From Promethearchaeota archaeon (GTDB lineage Archaea > Asgardarchaeota > Lokiarchaeia > Sigyniarchaeales > SOKP01), in contig JAUWZR010000038.1 in NCBI GenBank assembly GCA_030615235.1, positions 1 through 14,142 of the forward strand: a DNA stretch of 14,142 nt. The letters are read 5' to 3'. Positions 1 to 8,324 of this stretch are shown in pieces. Position numbers and translations under genes: made by a program. The first letter of the stretch is position 1. The number at the start of each line of letters is the position of its first letter. The notes under the pieces were generated by a model. It ran no database searches, had not been told where the DNA came from, and saw nothing but the letters and a program-made list of their open reading frames with translations.

Positions 1-1
1 G

Positions 2-409
2 ATTATAGAAATATCTAAACCAGTATTAGACAAAACTACTATATTATTCCCAAGTGGAGAAGAAGCAGAAATGTTAGCTGGTATTAAAGGTGCTGAAAAA
101 GCTTGTAAAAAATTGCTAGAAATGGGACCCAAAATAGTAGTCTTTAAACAAGGAAAAGATGGTTGCACAATATATTCTTCAGAAGAAACGAATGGATTAA
201 AAATAGAAGGTTTTGAAGTAGAAGAAATTGATCCTACTGGAGCAGGAGACTCATTTGATGGTGCTTTTATAGTTGGAAATTTAGCAGGGTGGGATTTAAA
301 GATGATAGGAAAATTTGCTAACGCTGTTGGTGCCTTAAAAGTGCAATGTTTTGGACCAATGGCTAACACCACATATGAAGAAGCAATGAAATTAATGGAA
401 AGTGCTTAA
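2..409 (+). CDS. PfkB-family carbohydrate kinase, C-terminal part (5' end outside window)
   Basis: The reading frame is open from the left edge, so only about the last 135 residues are present. The visible part carries the second PfkB signature, DPTGAGDSFDGAF (bases 230-268). The GAGD aspartate (codon 248-250) is the expected catalytic base that deprotonates the sugar hydroxyl, and the preceding glycines form the anion hole for ATP phosphate. Upstream, a segment reading VVFKQGKDGCTIY matches the strand-turn before the nucleotide pocket in this family. The protein should therefore be a ribokinase-like ATP-dependent kinase of a sugar or nucleoside in the cytoplasm. The substrate cannot be read because the N-terminal substrate-binding half and lid are missing. 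The internal ATG at 71 is not the start, since the frame continues upstream with family-like sequence. The stop lies 2 bp from the convergent metallophosphoesterase stop, which leaves no room for separate terminators. Confidence 0.9.
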   Translation: MIEISKPVLDKTTILFPSGEEAEMLAGIKGAEKACKKLLEMGPKIVVFKQGKDGCTIYSSEETNGLKIEGFEVEEIDPTGAGDSFDGAFIVGNLAGWDLKMIGKFANAVGALKVQCFGPMANTTYEEAMKLMESA

Positions 410-411
410 AA

Positions 412-2397
412 TCATAATAAATGTAGAGAATATATTTTAGCACTGATTATTTGATCATTCTTAATAGTATAGAATCTAAATCCTGGGGGTTTAAATTTAA
501 ATTTAGCCGAAAGGGGACCAACTGCTTGCGTTTGAAACACAAAGGGCTTATTAGCATCAAACCATGTTTTCAAATCGAGGTGGTTTTTAAAATCCTTTAA
601 CTTATCCCTATATCTTGAGGTGTAGACTTCGCAAGGAACTTCGATGTAAATCGGGAAAAACCAAAAACCGAAGTTGATGCGCTCAGTTTGTTTAGCTTCT
701 TTCAAACGATACTCCTTTAAGGTGTGGGTGTGACCGCACATAACAATATCTACTTTTCTTCTGATAATCTTATCTGAACCAGTAAAAATCTTTAATAAAG
801 TCGACCAATTATACATTATTGTTTGGTATTTAAGGTTTAGGATTTTGTCCAACCTTCCCGTTCCGTCGTACTTTTTTAAATTGCTCTCGTAGAAATCTGA
901 CCACTCCAAACGGCGATTTCGTATATTAAATCTCCTTTTGTATTTCCTCCTCTTGTATCGGCTAAGATTTGGGGAGACTGGAGGTGTATGCATAACTACG
1001 ACAACTTTCTGGTTATGAGCCAATCTAATATATGCGCGCAATAAATCTACTTGATACTCTTTAATCCCTTTTGTACTGGGGCCACCCTTCAACAGATCGT
1101 GAATGTCAGCTACAGAATCTTGCCCTGTATCAAGGAATATAAAATTATAATGGTCTCCTATTTTAAGATTAAAATTAAGGTTAGGATTGATATATCTAAA
1201 ATAATCTTTCAAATATTTATCTCTAGACCTAAGCGTAGTGAAAATATTAAAGAATTCAGTATCATAATATCCCTTTACATCTGAATGAGTCATCCCGAAA
1301 ATTTTATGAATTTGACCATAACGCATTCCATAGTGTCCTTTTCGATAATCGTGGTTTCCAACCGTTGTAAAAATTGGAACCATAATTTCTTGTGAATTAA
1401 TATATTCTTCATCAGAACCCAAAAATGGTGGCTTTTCCAATCCTTTATTCCTTCCAAGCAAAATATCTAACAAAACAAGAAAATTATTCTTATATTGATA
1501 ATTACCTCTTGCGATATTCAGGTAATCTATTAAATCCCCAGTTATTAACATGAAATCTAAATTTCTTTGCGAGGATTTTGTGTTTGCAAAATTGATTAAC
1601 TTTCTCAAATTGGAATTAAAGTTATATTTTGCTTTTCTTAAATCGTTGTATCGTTCTTCTTGAAACTCTTCTTTAAATTCGAAATCTCTTGTGAGAACAA
1701 ATTTATCTATTTTCTTTTTTTTTTTCTCATTAGTTCCACATTGTGCGATCTTAGACCTTACATTATCTTTTAAATAATTTAAGATGAAGTCATTTCTTCG
1801 AGCAATGTGAAAGTCAGTAGCGTGAATGAAACTGAAATCATTCCAATTTTTATTAAAAATAGCGATGCTATGGTAATTTATCTTATTCTCGGTTAAATTA
1901 GGGATATCATGTACAATATCAAATAAAAGAAAATCTCTATCAACACTTTTTAGTATTTTCTCAATTGTTAAGATGTCACGAATTTCTAACTTAATTTTAT
2001 AGAGTTCTTTTCTTTTTCCAAATACATCGTCAAATTGAAATACACAATTGTAGATATCCCATACAATACAATTCTCTCCTTCTAAAATGGGTTGATCTCT
2101 GAAATCTAATTTTTCGATTTTTTCGATTTGAACTAAATGTAAGTCGATTAAGTTTCCTCTTCTCTTCTCAAAATCGCCACTCTCTTTTAAAATTGGTTGT
2201 ATAAATAAATTTAGGTGAAAATGCTCCAAAATGTTTTTAGTTGAATGGGATTTGGAAGCAATAATGAGGGCTTCGAACGATAAATTCTTAATTGGAAACT
2301 GAGCTTTTTGTTTATTTTTTTTCATGTTAAGTAAAATTGGGTTCCCAATGTTCGGAGATATAATTATAGGATAAATTCCTAGTTCTAGGTCAATCAT
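412..2397 (-). CDS. Calcineurin-like metallophosphoesterase with a large N-terminal extension
   Basis: This 661-residue protein has the full set of dinuclear-metal phosphoesterase motifs in order: DFH (195-197), GDLID (287-291), GNHD (347-350), a lone His in MHTPP (His470) and GHTH (555-558). It should hydrolyse a phosphomono- or diester using two bound metal ions; the substrate is unknown. The catalytic domain spans about residues 188-590. The first ~185 residues form a separate, unrecognised region, probably mixed beta structure, and the last ~70 residues are also unassigned. A lysine/arginine-rich patch (about 481-496) lies between the fourth and fifth motifs. No signal peptide or membrane helix is evident, so a cytoplasmic location is likely. 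The ATG at 2397 is the first in frame; a second Met at residue 25 is an alternative. A long T-run at about 1717-1729 encodes five consecutive lysines and could be a frameshift-prone spot, but the frame is intact here. Confidence 0.88.
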   Translation of the reverse strand: MIDLELGIYPIIISPNIGNPILLNMKKNKQKAQFPIKNLSFEALIIASKSHSTKNILEHFHLNLFIQPILKESGDFEKRRGNLIDLHLVQIEKIEKLDFRDQPILEGENCIVWDIYNCVFQFDDVFGKRKELYKIKLEIRDILTIEKILKSVDRDFLLFDIVHDIPNLTENKINYHSIAIFNKNWNDFSFIHATDFHIARRNDFILNYLKDNVRSKIAQCGTNEKKKKKIDKFVLTRDFEFKEEFQEERYNDLRKAKYNFNSNLRKLINFANTKSSQRNLDFMLITGDLIDYLNIARGNYQYKNNFLVLLDILLGRNKGLEKPPFLGSDEEYINSQEIMVPIFTTVGNHDYRKGHYGMRYGQIHKIFGMTHSDVKGYYDTEFFNIFTTLRSRDKYLKDYFRYINPNLNFNLKIGDHYNFIFLDTGQDSVADIHDLLKGGPSTKGIKEYQVDLLRAYIRLAHNQKVVVVMHTPPVSPNLSRYKRRKYKRRFNIRNRRLEWSDFYESNLKKYDGTGRLDKILNLKYQTIMYNWSTLLKIFTGSDKIIRRKVDIVMCGHTHTLKEYRLKEAKQTERINFGFWFFPIYIEVPCEVYTSRYRDKLKDFKNHLDLKTWFDANKPFVFQTQAVGPLSAKFKFKPPGFRFYTIKNDQIISAKIYSLHLL

Positions 2398-2771
2398 AAC
2401 ATAACGCGATAAAAATTAGACGAAATTAACTTAATAATTATTATTTGATTTCTTATATTAAAATAATTTAGTTGAATAATTTTTACATGTATCAATTTTT
2501 TATCTTTTTATAGATACTCCTATATAAACTTAATGCTTGAAATAGAGATGAAATAGCCCCAAAAGAAAATAAACTCAAAAGTTTAAATATTTGTAATAAG
2601 TATATTTTATAAAGAAATAAGTGAGTTGTAGAAAATGAATTTTTATTTGTATCAACATTTAGTTGAACAAAAAAAAGCCAATTTTTTGAATTGTAATAAA
2701 TATTAAATTATAGATTCCCAATTCTCCTTTTATTAAATGAAATTCTAAAAATCCTAAAATAAAACTATAAT
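2398..2771. other. 374-bp intergenic region between divergent genes
   Basis: This very AT-rich stretch separates the minus-strand phosphoesterase from the plus-strand coiled-coil gene, so it should hold both promoters. TATA-like stretches occur at about 2601-2614 and 2731-2738, the second some 35-40 bp before the ATG at 2772. An ATG at 2635 opens a 23-codon frame to a stop at 2706, about 25 bp downstream of the first TATA-like stretch. Its composition looks like background and I do not call it a gene. I see no tRNA fold, no box C/D pattern and no long inverted repeat. Confidence 0.6.
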
Positions 2772-4223
2772 ATGACTGACGAGATCAAAGAGGAAACGGA
2801 AAAAGCAGAAGATAAGTCTGAAAAAGACATTGAAAAAATAGATAAAGAATACTTAACAAAAGCTAAAAATTCCAGAGATCTCATTGATAAGAAACTTAGA
2901 ACATTTGAAGATAGCATTGAAAACATCTCTGACACTATTAAAAATGGTGAGTCTGAACCGGAGAAAAAGGAGAGGAAACATGAGAAATTAAGCGAAGAAA
3001 TTCGAGAAGCTCAAGTAAAATTAGAGTCGACTCAAGCAAAAATTGATGATAAGGAAGAGTATTTAACTGCGATTGAGGAGACCATTAAAGCACTTGAAGA
3101 GAGATATAATCAAAAAAATGAAGATATGCAAAATTTAGAGGAACGTTTTGAGATTATTAAGGAAAGTAAGAATACTTTAGAGGAGGAGTATAAGGAACTC
3201 TTAAGGAATAATGAGCAATTAGTAAATACCTTTGAAACTAGACAGGTTGATTTAATTGTACTTACAGATAGTGTTAAAGAGAAAATTTCTAATCAAGAAG
3301 AATTTCGCTCGAAGATTGTCAAACTAAATAATGAAATTCAAGAGAAAGAGTCTTTACTTGAGAGACAAGGAGAAACTGCCGAAGCTCTAGAGAAAAAAAT
3401 CAAGAGTCTAACGGCTGAAAATGAGACTCTTAAAGTTTCAATTGGTAAAAATAAATTTGAATTAGATCATACAAACAACGAAATTGAAGCTAAAGAAGAA
3501 GAGAAAAAGCTTTTATCCGAGCAAATTGAGAAAAATGAAACTCGCATTAAAATTATAGAAAAAAACATAGAAGATTATAAAGATGGTTTTCCTGAAATGG
3601 AAAAACAAAGAGAAACGTACGAAGAACTAATTGCAAAATACAAAATTCAACTTTCTGAGAAACAAGAGCATTTAATTGATATAGAATCAAAAATTCAACA
3701 GCATAATGATATGATCGCTTCTATTGATGAACAGATTTTAAGTAAAGAAAACCTAATAAAAGCTAATGAGACAAGATTAGAAGATCTCAAAAAAAATATT
3801 GATGCTTCTAATCTAGAGTACGTTGAAAGGGAGGAAAGAATGAATTCTCTCAACGAAAAATTAAAATATATGAATAAAGAGCATGAGAAACTTGAAAAAT
3901 CTAAAGAAGTAATAGATCAAACCACAAATGATGCGAAACAACTTCTTCAAAAGTTAAAACTAGAGCTCGACACTCAAGAGGAAGAAATTCGAGACAAAGA
4001 AAGTAGAATTCATCGCTTAGAGTTTCTCTCATTGGTTTACAGATTATCAAAATTTTTTGGTGGGATTCTTATTGGTGTAGGAATTCTTATAATAATATTA
4101 GTGGTTTTAGGTCTTACGGGAATATTAAATTTCACTGATATTGAAATATTGCTTTTTATCATACTTATAATAGCGGGAGTCTTCTCAGTTGTTAGTGGAA
4201 TCTTTCATTTGGAGAAATCGTAA
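2772..4223 (+). CDS. Long coiled-coil protein with C-terminal two-helix membrane anchor
   Basis: The 483-residue protein is almost entirely charged heptad-like sequence rich in Glu, Lys, Gln and Leu from about residue 5 to 420, with very few Gly or Pro. This indicates a long, nearly continuous coiled coil. The C-terminus holds two hydrophobic helices, about 430-452 and 457-478, joined by a very short loop and followed by five residues (HLEKS). The likely topology is a membrane hairpin with both ends in the cytoplasm and a rod tens of nanometres long reaching into the cell. No ATPase head is present, so it is not an SMC or Rad50 protein despite the coiled coil. There is no signal peptide. The start ATG follows an AT-rich leader without a Shine-Dalgarno motif. 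The next gene, a permease, begins 61 bp downstream on the same strand. The function is unknown; a membrane tether or scaffold is inference from shape alone. Confidence 0.8.
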   Translation: MTDEIKEETEKAEDKSEKDIEKIDKEYLTKAKNSRDLIDKKLRTFEDSIENISDTIKNGESEPEKKERKHEKLSEEIREAQVKLESTQAKIDDKEEYLTAIEETIKALEERYNQKNEDMQNLEERFEIIKESKNTLEEEYKELLRNNEQLVNTFETRQVDLIVLTDSVKEKISNQEEFRSKIVKLNNEIQEKESLLERQGETAEALEKKIKSLTAENETLKVSIGKNKFELDHTNNEIEAKEEEKKLLSEQIEKNETRIKIIEKNIEDYKDGFPEMEKQRETYEELIAKYKIQLSEKQEHLIDIESKIQQHNDMIASIDEQILSKENLIKANETRLEDLKKNIDASNLEYVEREERMNSLNEKLKYMNKEHEKLEKSKEVIDQTTNDAKQLLQKLKLELDTQEEEIRDKESRIHRLEFLSLVYRLSKFFGGILIGVGILIIILVVLGLTGILNFTDIEILLFIILIIAGVFSVVSGIFHLEKS

Positions 4224-4284
4224 TTGGATGCTTTATTGGGAATAAGGTCTTTTAATTATAAAATAATAAATTCTAAAAAGAAAA

Positions 4285-6156
4285 TTGAGCGAAACCAAAC
4301 CCAAGGAAGTTCTGTCTCAAAGAACACTAAAATTGTCCCAAGCGGTAGTATATGGTATAGGATGTGGAATTGGTGGTTCCATTTTCGTATTGTTAGGAGA
4401 GGGGATTGATATTGCTGGATCGGGTTTACTATTAAGCCTATTATTAGGTGGAATTCTAATATTCTTCACGGGGTTGAATTACGCTGAACTCTCAACGAGC
4501 TTACCTATGGCGGGTGGTGCGTATAACTTTGGAAAAGAAGGAATAGGGGGGTTCTTAGCTTTTATAATTGGCTTTTTTTTATGGATTGCAAATGTTGCTA
4601 TGTGCGCTTTTTCGGCCCAAACTTTTGCTATAGTGTTTAATGAAGTTTTTGCTAAAATTAACATACCGATTTCTAGTACCGTTTTAACATTAATATCAAT
4701 TTTACCAATTCTATTAACAAGCTTAGTTATTTTTAGAACTCAGAAAATAGCGATTAGAACATTATTATTATTCACATTCATTTTACTCGCATTGTTAGCG
4801 TTCTTTATAGTTTCAGGATTAATTGTAGCACCATATACCAATCCAACATTTGCGTTGCCCCAGATAAAATTTGAAGGCATAATACCCGCTTTTTTATTAT
4901 TATTTATATTATTTACCTCAATAACTTCAAATTTAGCATATCTCAACCCAAATTTAAAAAATCCTTCAAAAAATATTCCTAAAACTATTATATATGCAAT
5001 TTTAATAACAATTGTTATATACCTCTCAATTACATTTGTCGTGTTAATAGATCTTCTAGAAAATCCTACAAGTTTAAGTGAAAATCCTGCGTTGTTAGCG
5101 GATGTATTTGAGAGCATGATTGGACCATTTGGGTTTTTTATCATGGTTATAGCCGCTATTATTTCAACCTTAATAGCTACAAATGCGGCATTAGGATCTG
5201 CAGTTAGTGTTATTACCGCTTTAGCAAGAGATCGATTTTTTCCTGAAAAAATAAGAGAAAAAAAGACAAAATCTGATATGCCAGTTTTTGGATTACTTAT
5301 ATCTGTGATTTTGACTCTCCTTTTCACGATTTTTGCTGGTATTGGATTAACTGCCGAAATTACTAATTTCATCTATTTTTTTGCACTTGCATTCGTAAAT
5401 TATGCTGCTGTAAAACTAAGACGCAAAAGAAAGGAATTAGATCGTCCATTTAAGGCCCCTTTCTTTCCAATATTACCGATTTTTCTTTTTATATGCTTCC
5501 TAGCTTTTGCAGTTGTACTGGGCATATTAATCTCCCCTCCAGCGTTGATTTTAGGGTTAATCATCTTAATAATAGGTTTTGCTTACCAATTGGTGGTGAT
5601 AAGTGACAAACCGTCAATCCATTTGACGTTAACAGGGATAAAATTTTTCTTTTCACTCATATTGGGTCTTTTTATATGGGTTATTAACAATTTTTCGGAT
5701 ATTTCTCCAGAGTTAATATTTATTAATAGAATGTTAATAATTGTGTGTGTTTTCATAATCATTACAGTTATTTTTGATTTATTGCCTTTAAGAGAATTGG
5801 CTTATTATTATGTCAAATTTATAGATAAGGAAAAAGTCGCAATTAATATTGGGAGTGCTCAGATTATAGATTTGGGTAAAAAAAGATCCAATATTATTCA
5901 TTACATAAATTTACTGATAGCTCTTTTACAATTTAGCGCTGGTGGTGTGCTACTAATAATTGTCTTTATGTTATTAAATCAAAGTTTTGCTATCCAAGAT
6001 ATTATTCTCAATATTGGAACTAGTGTTTCCAATATTCCTAGTTTGGCGGGATCAACGCTTTTTGTAATAATCTTATTTATTTTTGGTTTAATTCTTGTCA
6101 TATGTGGCATATTGTCCTGGTACCGAAGTAAAGAAATAAAATCGCTTGGAATTTAA
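4285..6156 (+). CDS. APC-superfamily amino acid permease with extra C-terminal transmembrane region
   Basis: The 623-residue protein is an integral membrane transporter of the amino acid/polyamine/organocation type. The first helix carries the family's unwound substrate-binding signature, GIGCGIGGSIFVLLG (24-38). It is followed by NYAELSTSLPMAGGAYNFG (65-83), typical of the TM2 region, and by ALARDRFFPE (312-321), the loop usually seen after TM8. About 12 helices end near residue 437. Four more hydrophobic segments follow (about 450-467, 480-500, 540-563, 590-612), separated by a polar stretch around 503-538, so the protein is longer than a basic ~450-residue permease. It probably moves amino acids or related cations across the cytoplasmic membrane; the substrate is unknown. 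The start is a TTG, chosen because an in-frame stop at 4267-4269 lies just upstream and no ATG precedes the first helix. It may share a transcript with the coiled-coil gene upstream. Confidence 0.88.
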   Translation: MSETKPKEVLSQRTLKLSQAVVYGIGCGIGGSIFVLLGEGIDIAGSGLLLSLLLGGILIFFTGLNYAELSTSLPMAGGAYNFGKEGIGGFLAFIIGFFLWIANVAMCAFSAQTFAIVFNEVFAKINIPISSTVLTLISILPILLTSLVIFRTQKIAIRTLLLFTFILLALLAFFIVSGLIVAPYTNPTFALPQIKFEGIIPAFLLLFILFTSITSNLAYLNPNLKNPSKNIPKTIIYAILITIVIYLSITFVVLIDLLENPTSLSENPALLADVFESMIGPFGFFIMVIAAIISTLIATNAALGSAVSVITALARDRFFPEKIREKKTKSDMPVFGLLISVILTLLFTIFAGIGLTAEITNFIYFFALAFVNYAAVKLRRKRKELDRPFKAPFFPILPIFLFICFLAFAVVLGILISPPALILGLIILIIGFAYQLVVISDKPSIHLTLTGIKFFFSLILGLFIWVINNFSDISPELIFINRMLIIVCVFIIITVIFDLLPLRELAYYYVKFIDKEKVAINIGSAQIIDLGKKRSNIIHYINLLIALLQFSAGGVLLIIVFMLLNQSFAIQDIILNIGTSVSNIPSLAGSTLFVIILFIFGLILVICGILSWYRSKEIKSLGI

Positions 6157-6173
6157 TCAGCTGAGAATTAAAA

Positions 6174-6184
6174 TTTTTATAATA
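6174..6184 (+). promoter_or_regulatory. Candidate TATA box of the PHP-domain gene
   Basis: TTTTTATAATA lies about 24-34 bp ahead of the ATG at 6208. That spacing would place transcription initiation at or very near the start codon, giving a leaderless mRNA as is common in archaea. No Shine-Dalgarno motif precedes the ATG, which agrees. Such motifs are frequent in AT-rich DNA, so this is only suggestive. Confidence 0.4.
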
Positions 6185-6207
6185 CGGTATAATATCATTT
6201 TAAGAAA

Positions 6208-6942
6208 ATGGAATTGCCCAAGTTAAATTTACATATTCATTCTAAATACTCTGATGGAAGAAATTCTATATTTCAAATAGTTTCAACTGCCCTTGATAAG
6301 GGTTTAGATTATATATGCATCACGGATCACTTTACAAATTCTTGGAAAGCCGATGTAATCCCTAATCTTAACAGTCTCGATAAAATGGAAATGTACTTAG
6401 ATGAAATTGATCAATTTCAAAAATATCTTCTTGATGAAGAAAGACAGATGACTCTTTTTAAGGGAATAGAAATTGACTTAAGTAGTACAGAAAAATTCAT
6501 TATTAATACTATCTCGCCTACTAAATTTGATATATTATTATTTGAATATCTAGAAAACATTGAAGGGATTTCCTTTATTAAAAAAATTATTAACTATTGG
6601 AAAAGAAAAACTAAAAACTCTAAGAATTTTCCTTTAATAGGTCTCGCACATTTCGATCCTTCGTTTTTCGTTATTAATGGCATGAACATACTTATTGATT
6701 TTTTATCACAATATCAAATTTTTTTTGAATTTAATTCAAGCTATTCTCAATTTTATTCTCAGAAATACAGCTCTTTTTTTAACCAGTTGAAAGAAAGAAA
6801 CATATTAGTTTCAATAGGTACTGATTCTCATCATATAGCAACTCTAAAAGACATAGAAGAAGCTTACGATAAGATAAAATTTTACGAGTTAGAAAACAAC
6901 CTCATTGATTTAATTCAAATTCTTGACAAAAAAAGGATTTAA
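6208..6942 (+). CDS. PHP-domain metal-dependent phosphoesterase
   Basis: This 244-residue protein begins directly with the PHP metal-binding signature: HIHSKYSDG (His9, His11, Asp16), then ITDHF (Asp40, His41), GIEID (86-90, Glu88), AHFDP (His148) and GTDSHH (Asp206, His208, His209). These residues in this order form the trinuclear metal site of PHP phosphoesterases such as histidinol-phosphatase-like and TrpH/YciV-like enzymes. It is a stand-alone hydrolase of a phosphate ester, likely cytoplasmic. There is no polymerase X domain and no his-operon neighbour, so histidinol phosphate is not specifically supported as the substrate. The length fits single-domain PHP proteins. The ATG follows a well-placed TATA-like element. 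The 3' end converges on the small minus-strand gene with 19 bp between the two stops. Confidence 0.87.
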   Translation: MELPKLNLHIHSKYSDGRNSIFQIVSTALDKGLDYICITDHFTNSWKADVIPNLNSLDKMEMYLDEIDQFQKYLLDEERQMTLFKGIEIDLSSTEKFIINTISPTKFDILLFEYLENIEGISFIKKIINYWKRKTKNSKNFPLIGLAHFDPSFFVINGMNILIDFLSQYQIFFEFNSSYSQFYSQKYSSFFNQLKERNILVSIGTDSHHIATLKDIEEAYDKIKFYELENNLIDLIQILDKKRI

Positions 6943-6961
6943 GAAAAATTAAATTGAGTTA

Positions 6962-7354
6962 TTATCTCTGAATTCTATGAAGGTGTTGGAGATAATACTT
7001 AAATGCCCTTTCAAAGGCGATATCAAGGAGTAATTCACTTTGCTCTTTTGGGTATGATAGAATTTCTTTTAATCGATCTTTTCCTATGTTGAATATTTCT
7101 TTAAATGTCGTTAACTTTTCTGTTATTGACATATCTGCAATTTCTGAAATCGTTTTGTTTTTCATTTTCTGCCAATCACTTAGGGCATACCATGTTGTAC
7201 AACGCATTGCTAATTCGGGGATTTCTATTTGTTCGCAAATGAGGTCTGAGATTATTTTAATTAGCTTTTGTTGTTCGGGTTTAAAATTTACTCTTGCATA
7301 GTCAATTTGTCTTGAGGAAATTTTCTCTCTATTAAAATTTAACGCATATGTCAA
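6962..7354 (-). CDS. Small helical protein of unknown function
   Basis: I do not recognise this 130-residue protein. It is predicted to be mostly helical, with alternating charged and hydrophobic stretches, only two cysteines (in DLICEQ and MRCTTWY) and a basic C-terminus (LQHLHRIQR). It has no membrane helix and no signal peptide. The start is TTG at 7354: an in-frame stop lies 15 bp further upstream and the next Met is near residue 49. A purine-rich AGGTAGGAT-like leader 5-15 bp ahead of the TTG could act as a weak ribosome-binding site. Codon use resembles the neighbours, which favours a real gene over chance. The ORF antisense to it at 7086-7301 is shorter and has no better features. It is monocistronic, converging on the PHP gene and diverging from the sirtuin gene. 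Confidence 0.6.
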   Translation of the reverse strand: MTYALNFNREKISSRQIDYARVNFKPEQQKLIKIISDLICEQIEIPELAMRCTTWYALSDWQKMKNKTISEIADMSITEKLTTFKEIFNIGKDRLKEILSYPKEQSELLLDIAFERAFKYYLQHLHRIQR

Positions 7355-7531
7355 GATATATCCTACCTAATTTATCCTAGTAATACTTCAACCTAAATGA
7401 ATATAAAGATCTAATAAAATTCTATACCTAAAAAAGAATTAGAATTTACCTTTATAAAGTAACTGGTAACTATAGATAAAAGCATCAATATTTTAACTGA
7501 AAAGAGCAAATATTATAGCTTAAAGCAAATG

Positions 7532-7545
7532 AAATATATTTTTAT
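7532..7545 (+). promoter_or_regulatory. Candidate TATA box of the sirtuin gene
   Basis: The AAATATATTTTTAT stretch is centred about 16 bp before the first possible ATG (7554) but about 31 bp before the second (7569). The usual archaeal TATA-to-start spacing of roughly 25-30 bp therefore favours translation from 7569. A perfect palindrome, CTTTATAAAG, lies further upstream at 7450-7459. Both are weak signals in AT-rich DNA. Confidence 0.3.
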
Positions 7546-7553
7546 TTTCAAAA

Positions 7554-8324
7554 ATGCTTCATATTTATATGGAATTGGATGAAAAAATAGATTTAGCCGC
7601 TAAATGGATTTATGAATCTAACAATCTTGTCATATTCACTGGTGCTGGAATTTCTACTGAAAGTGGGTTACCTGATTTTAGAGGTCCAAATGGAGTATGG
7701 ACTCGTCGTGATAAGGGTTTACCCCCTCCTAAGTCCGTGCCATGGGATCAAGTTAAACCAAATCAAGGGCATTATGCTATAGTAGACCTATTGAATTTGG
7801 GTAAAATCAGTTATTTAATTTCTCAAAATGTAGATGGACTTCACGCTAAATCTGGAATCCCTTTTGAAAAGCTAGCAGAACTTCATGGAAATCATTATTT
7901 TATGAAATGCTTGGAGTGTGGAAAAAAATTGACGTTTGAAGAGGCAGGATGGGATAAAAAAAAGTGGGGTCAAGGTTATAGAACAAATCAGATCCGGAAT
8001 AATCAACCTGAATGTCCAAATTGTAGTGGAAGGCTTATTTCAAGTATTGTCAATTTTGGGGATCCTCTACCAATGGACGAACTTGAAGAATCTATGAGAA
8101 AGTCCCAAAGTGCCGACGTTTTCTTTGTAATCGGCTCTTCTTTAGTTGTGACCCCCGCCGCAAATATGCCTGGAATTGCTTGGAGAAATGGTGCCAAATT
8201 AATTATTCTTAACAAGGGCGAAACTCCGTACGATAGTGACGCTGATTTGAGGTTCTTTGATCAAATTGGAGATATTCTTCCCAAAATTGTTATGAAAGTA
8301 AAAGAAATGATGAACACCAATTAA
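7554..8324 (+). CDS. Sir2-family NAD-dependent protein deacylase (sirtuin), SIRT6-like
   Basis: This enzyme removes acyl groups from protein lysines, using NAD and releasing nicotinamide and O-acyl-ADP-ribose. All core motifs are present: GAGISTESGLPDFRGPNGVW (30-49) for NAD binding, QNVDGLH (91-97), catalytic His111 in ELHGN, a CxxC...CxxC zinc site (Cys119, 122, 154, 157), VNFGDPLP (166-173) and GSSLVVTPA (194-202). The GPNGVWT segment, the SGIPFEKLAELHGN stretch and the DADLR near the C-terminus resemble eukaryotic SIRT6/SIRT7-type sirtuins more than ordinary bacterial CobB. The FGDPLP motif is the usual prokaryotic form, where SIRT6 has a diverged version. The Tyr-Arg pair of SIRT5-type desuccinylases is not seen. 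The length of 256 residues is typical of a catalytic core without added domains. Two starts are possible, 7554 and 7569; the second fits the promoter spacing and family N-termini better. The target proteins are unknown. Confidence 0.95.
   Translation: MLHIYMELDEKIDLAAKWIYESNNLVIFTGAGISTESGLPDFRGPNGVWTRRDKGLPPPKSVPWDQVKPNQGHYAIVDLLNLGKISYLISQNVDGLHAKSGIPFEKLAELHGNHYFMKCLECGKKLTFEEAGWDKKKWGQGYRTNQIRNNQPECPNCSGRLISSIVNFGDPLPMDELEESMRKSQSADVFFVIGSSLVVTPAANMPGIAWRNGAKLIILNKGETPYDSDADLRFFDQIGDILPKIVMKVKEMMNTN

Noticed and set aside
1051..1284. Plus-strand frame opposite the metallophosphoesterase
   Set aside because: It lies wholly opposite conserved catalytic-domain sequence and shows no motif or start signal of its own.
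1710..1730. Long T-run in the metallophosphoesterase gene as a possible frameshift
   Set aside because: The frame is continuous on both sides and the catalytic motifs lie in one frame; it simply encodes consecutive lysines.
2635..2706. 23-codon frame with ATG in the 2398-2771 gap, about 25 bp after a TATA-like stretch
   Set aside because: Composition is indistinguishable from AT-rich background, and chance frames of this length are common here.
4224..4409. Plus-strand frame between the coiled-coil gene and the permease, overlapping the permease start
   Set aside because: It starts with TTG, overlaps the first permease helix in another frame and has no family-like sequence.
4740..5372. Long open frame (210 codons) on the minus strand opposite the permease
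   Set aside because: It is antisense to clear transmembrane coding sequence. Its composition (Asn/Ile/Lys-rich) is what reversed Leu/Ile/Phe codons give, and it has no motif.
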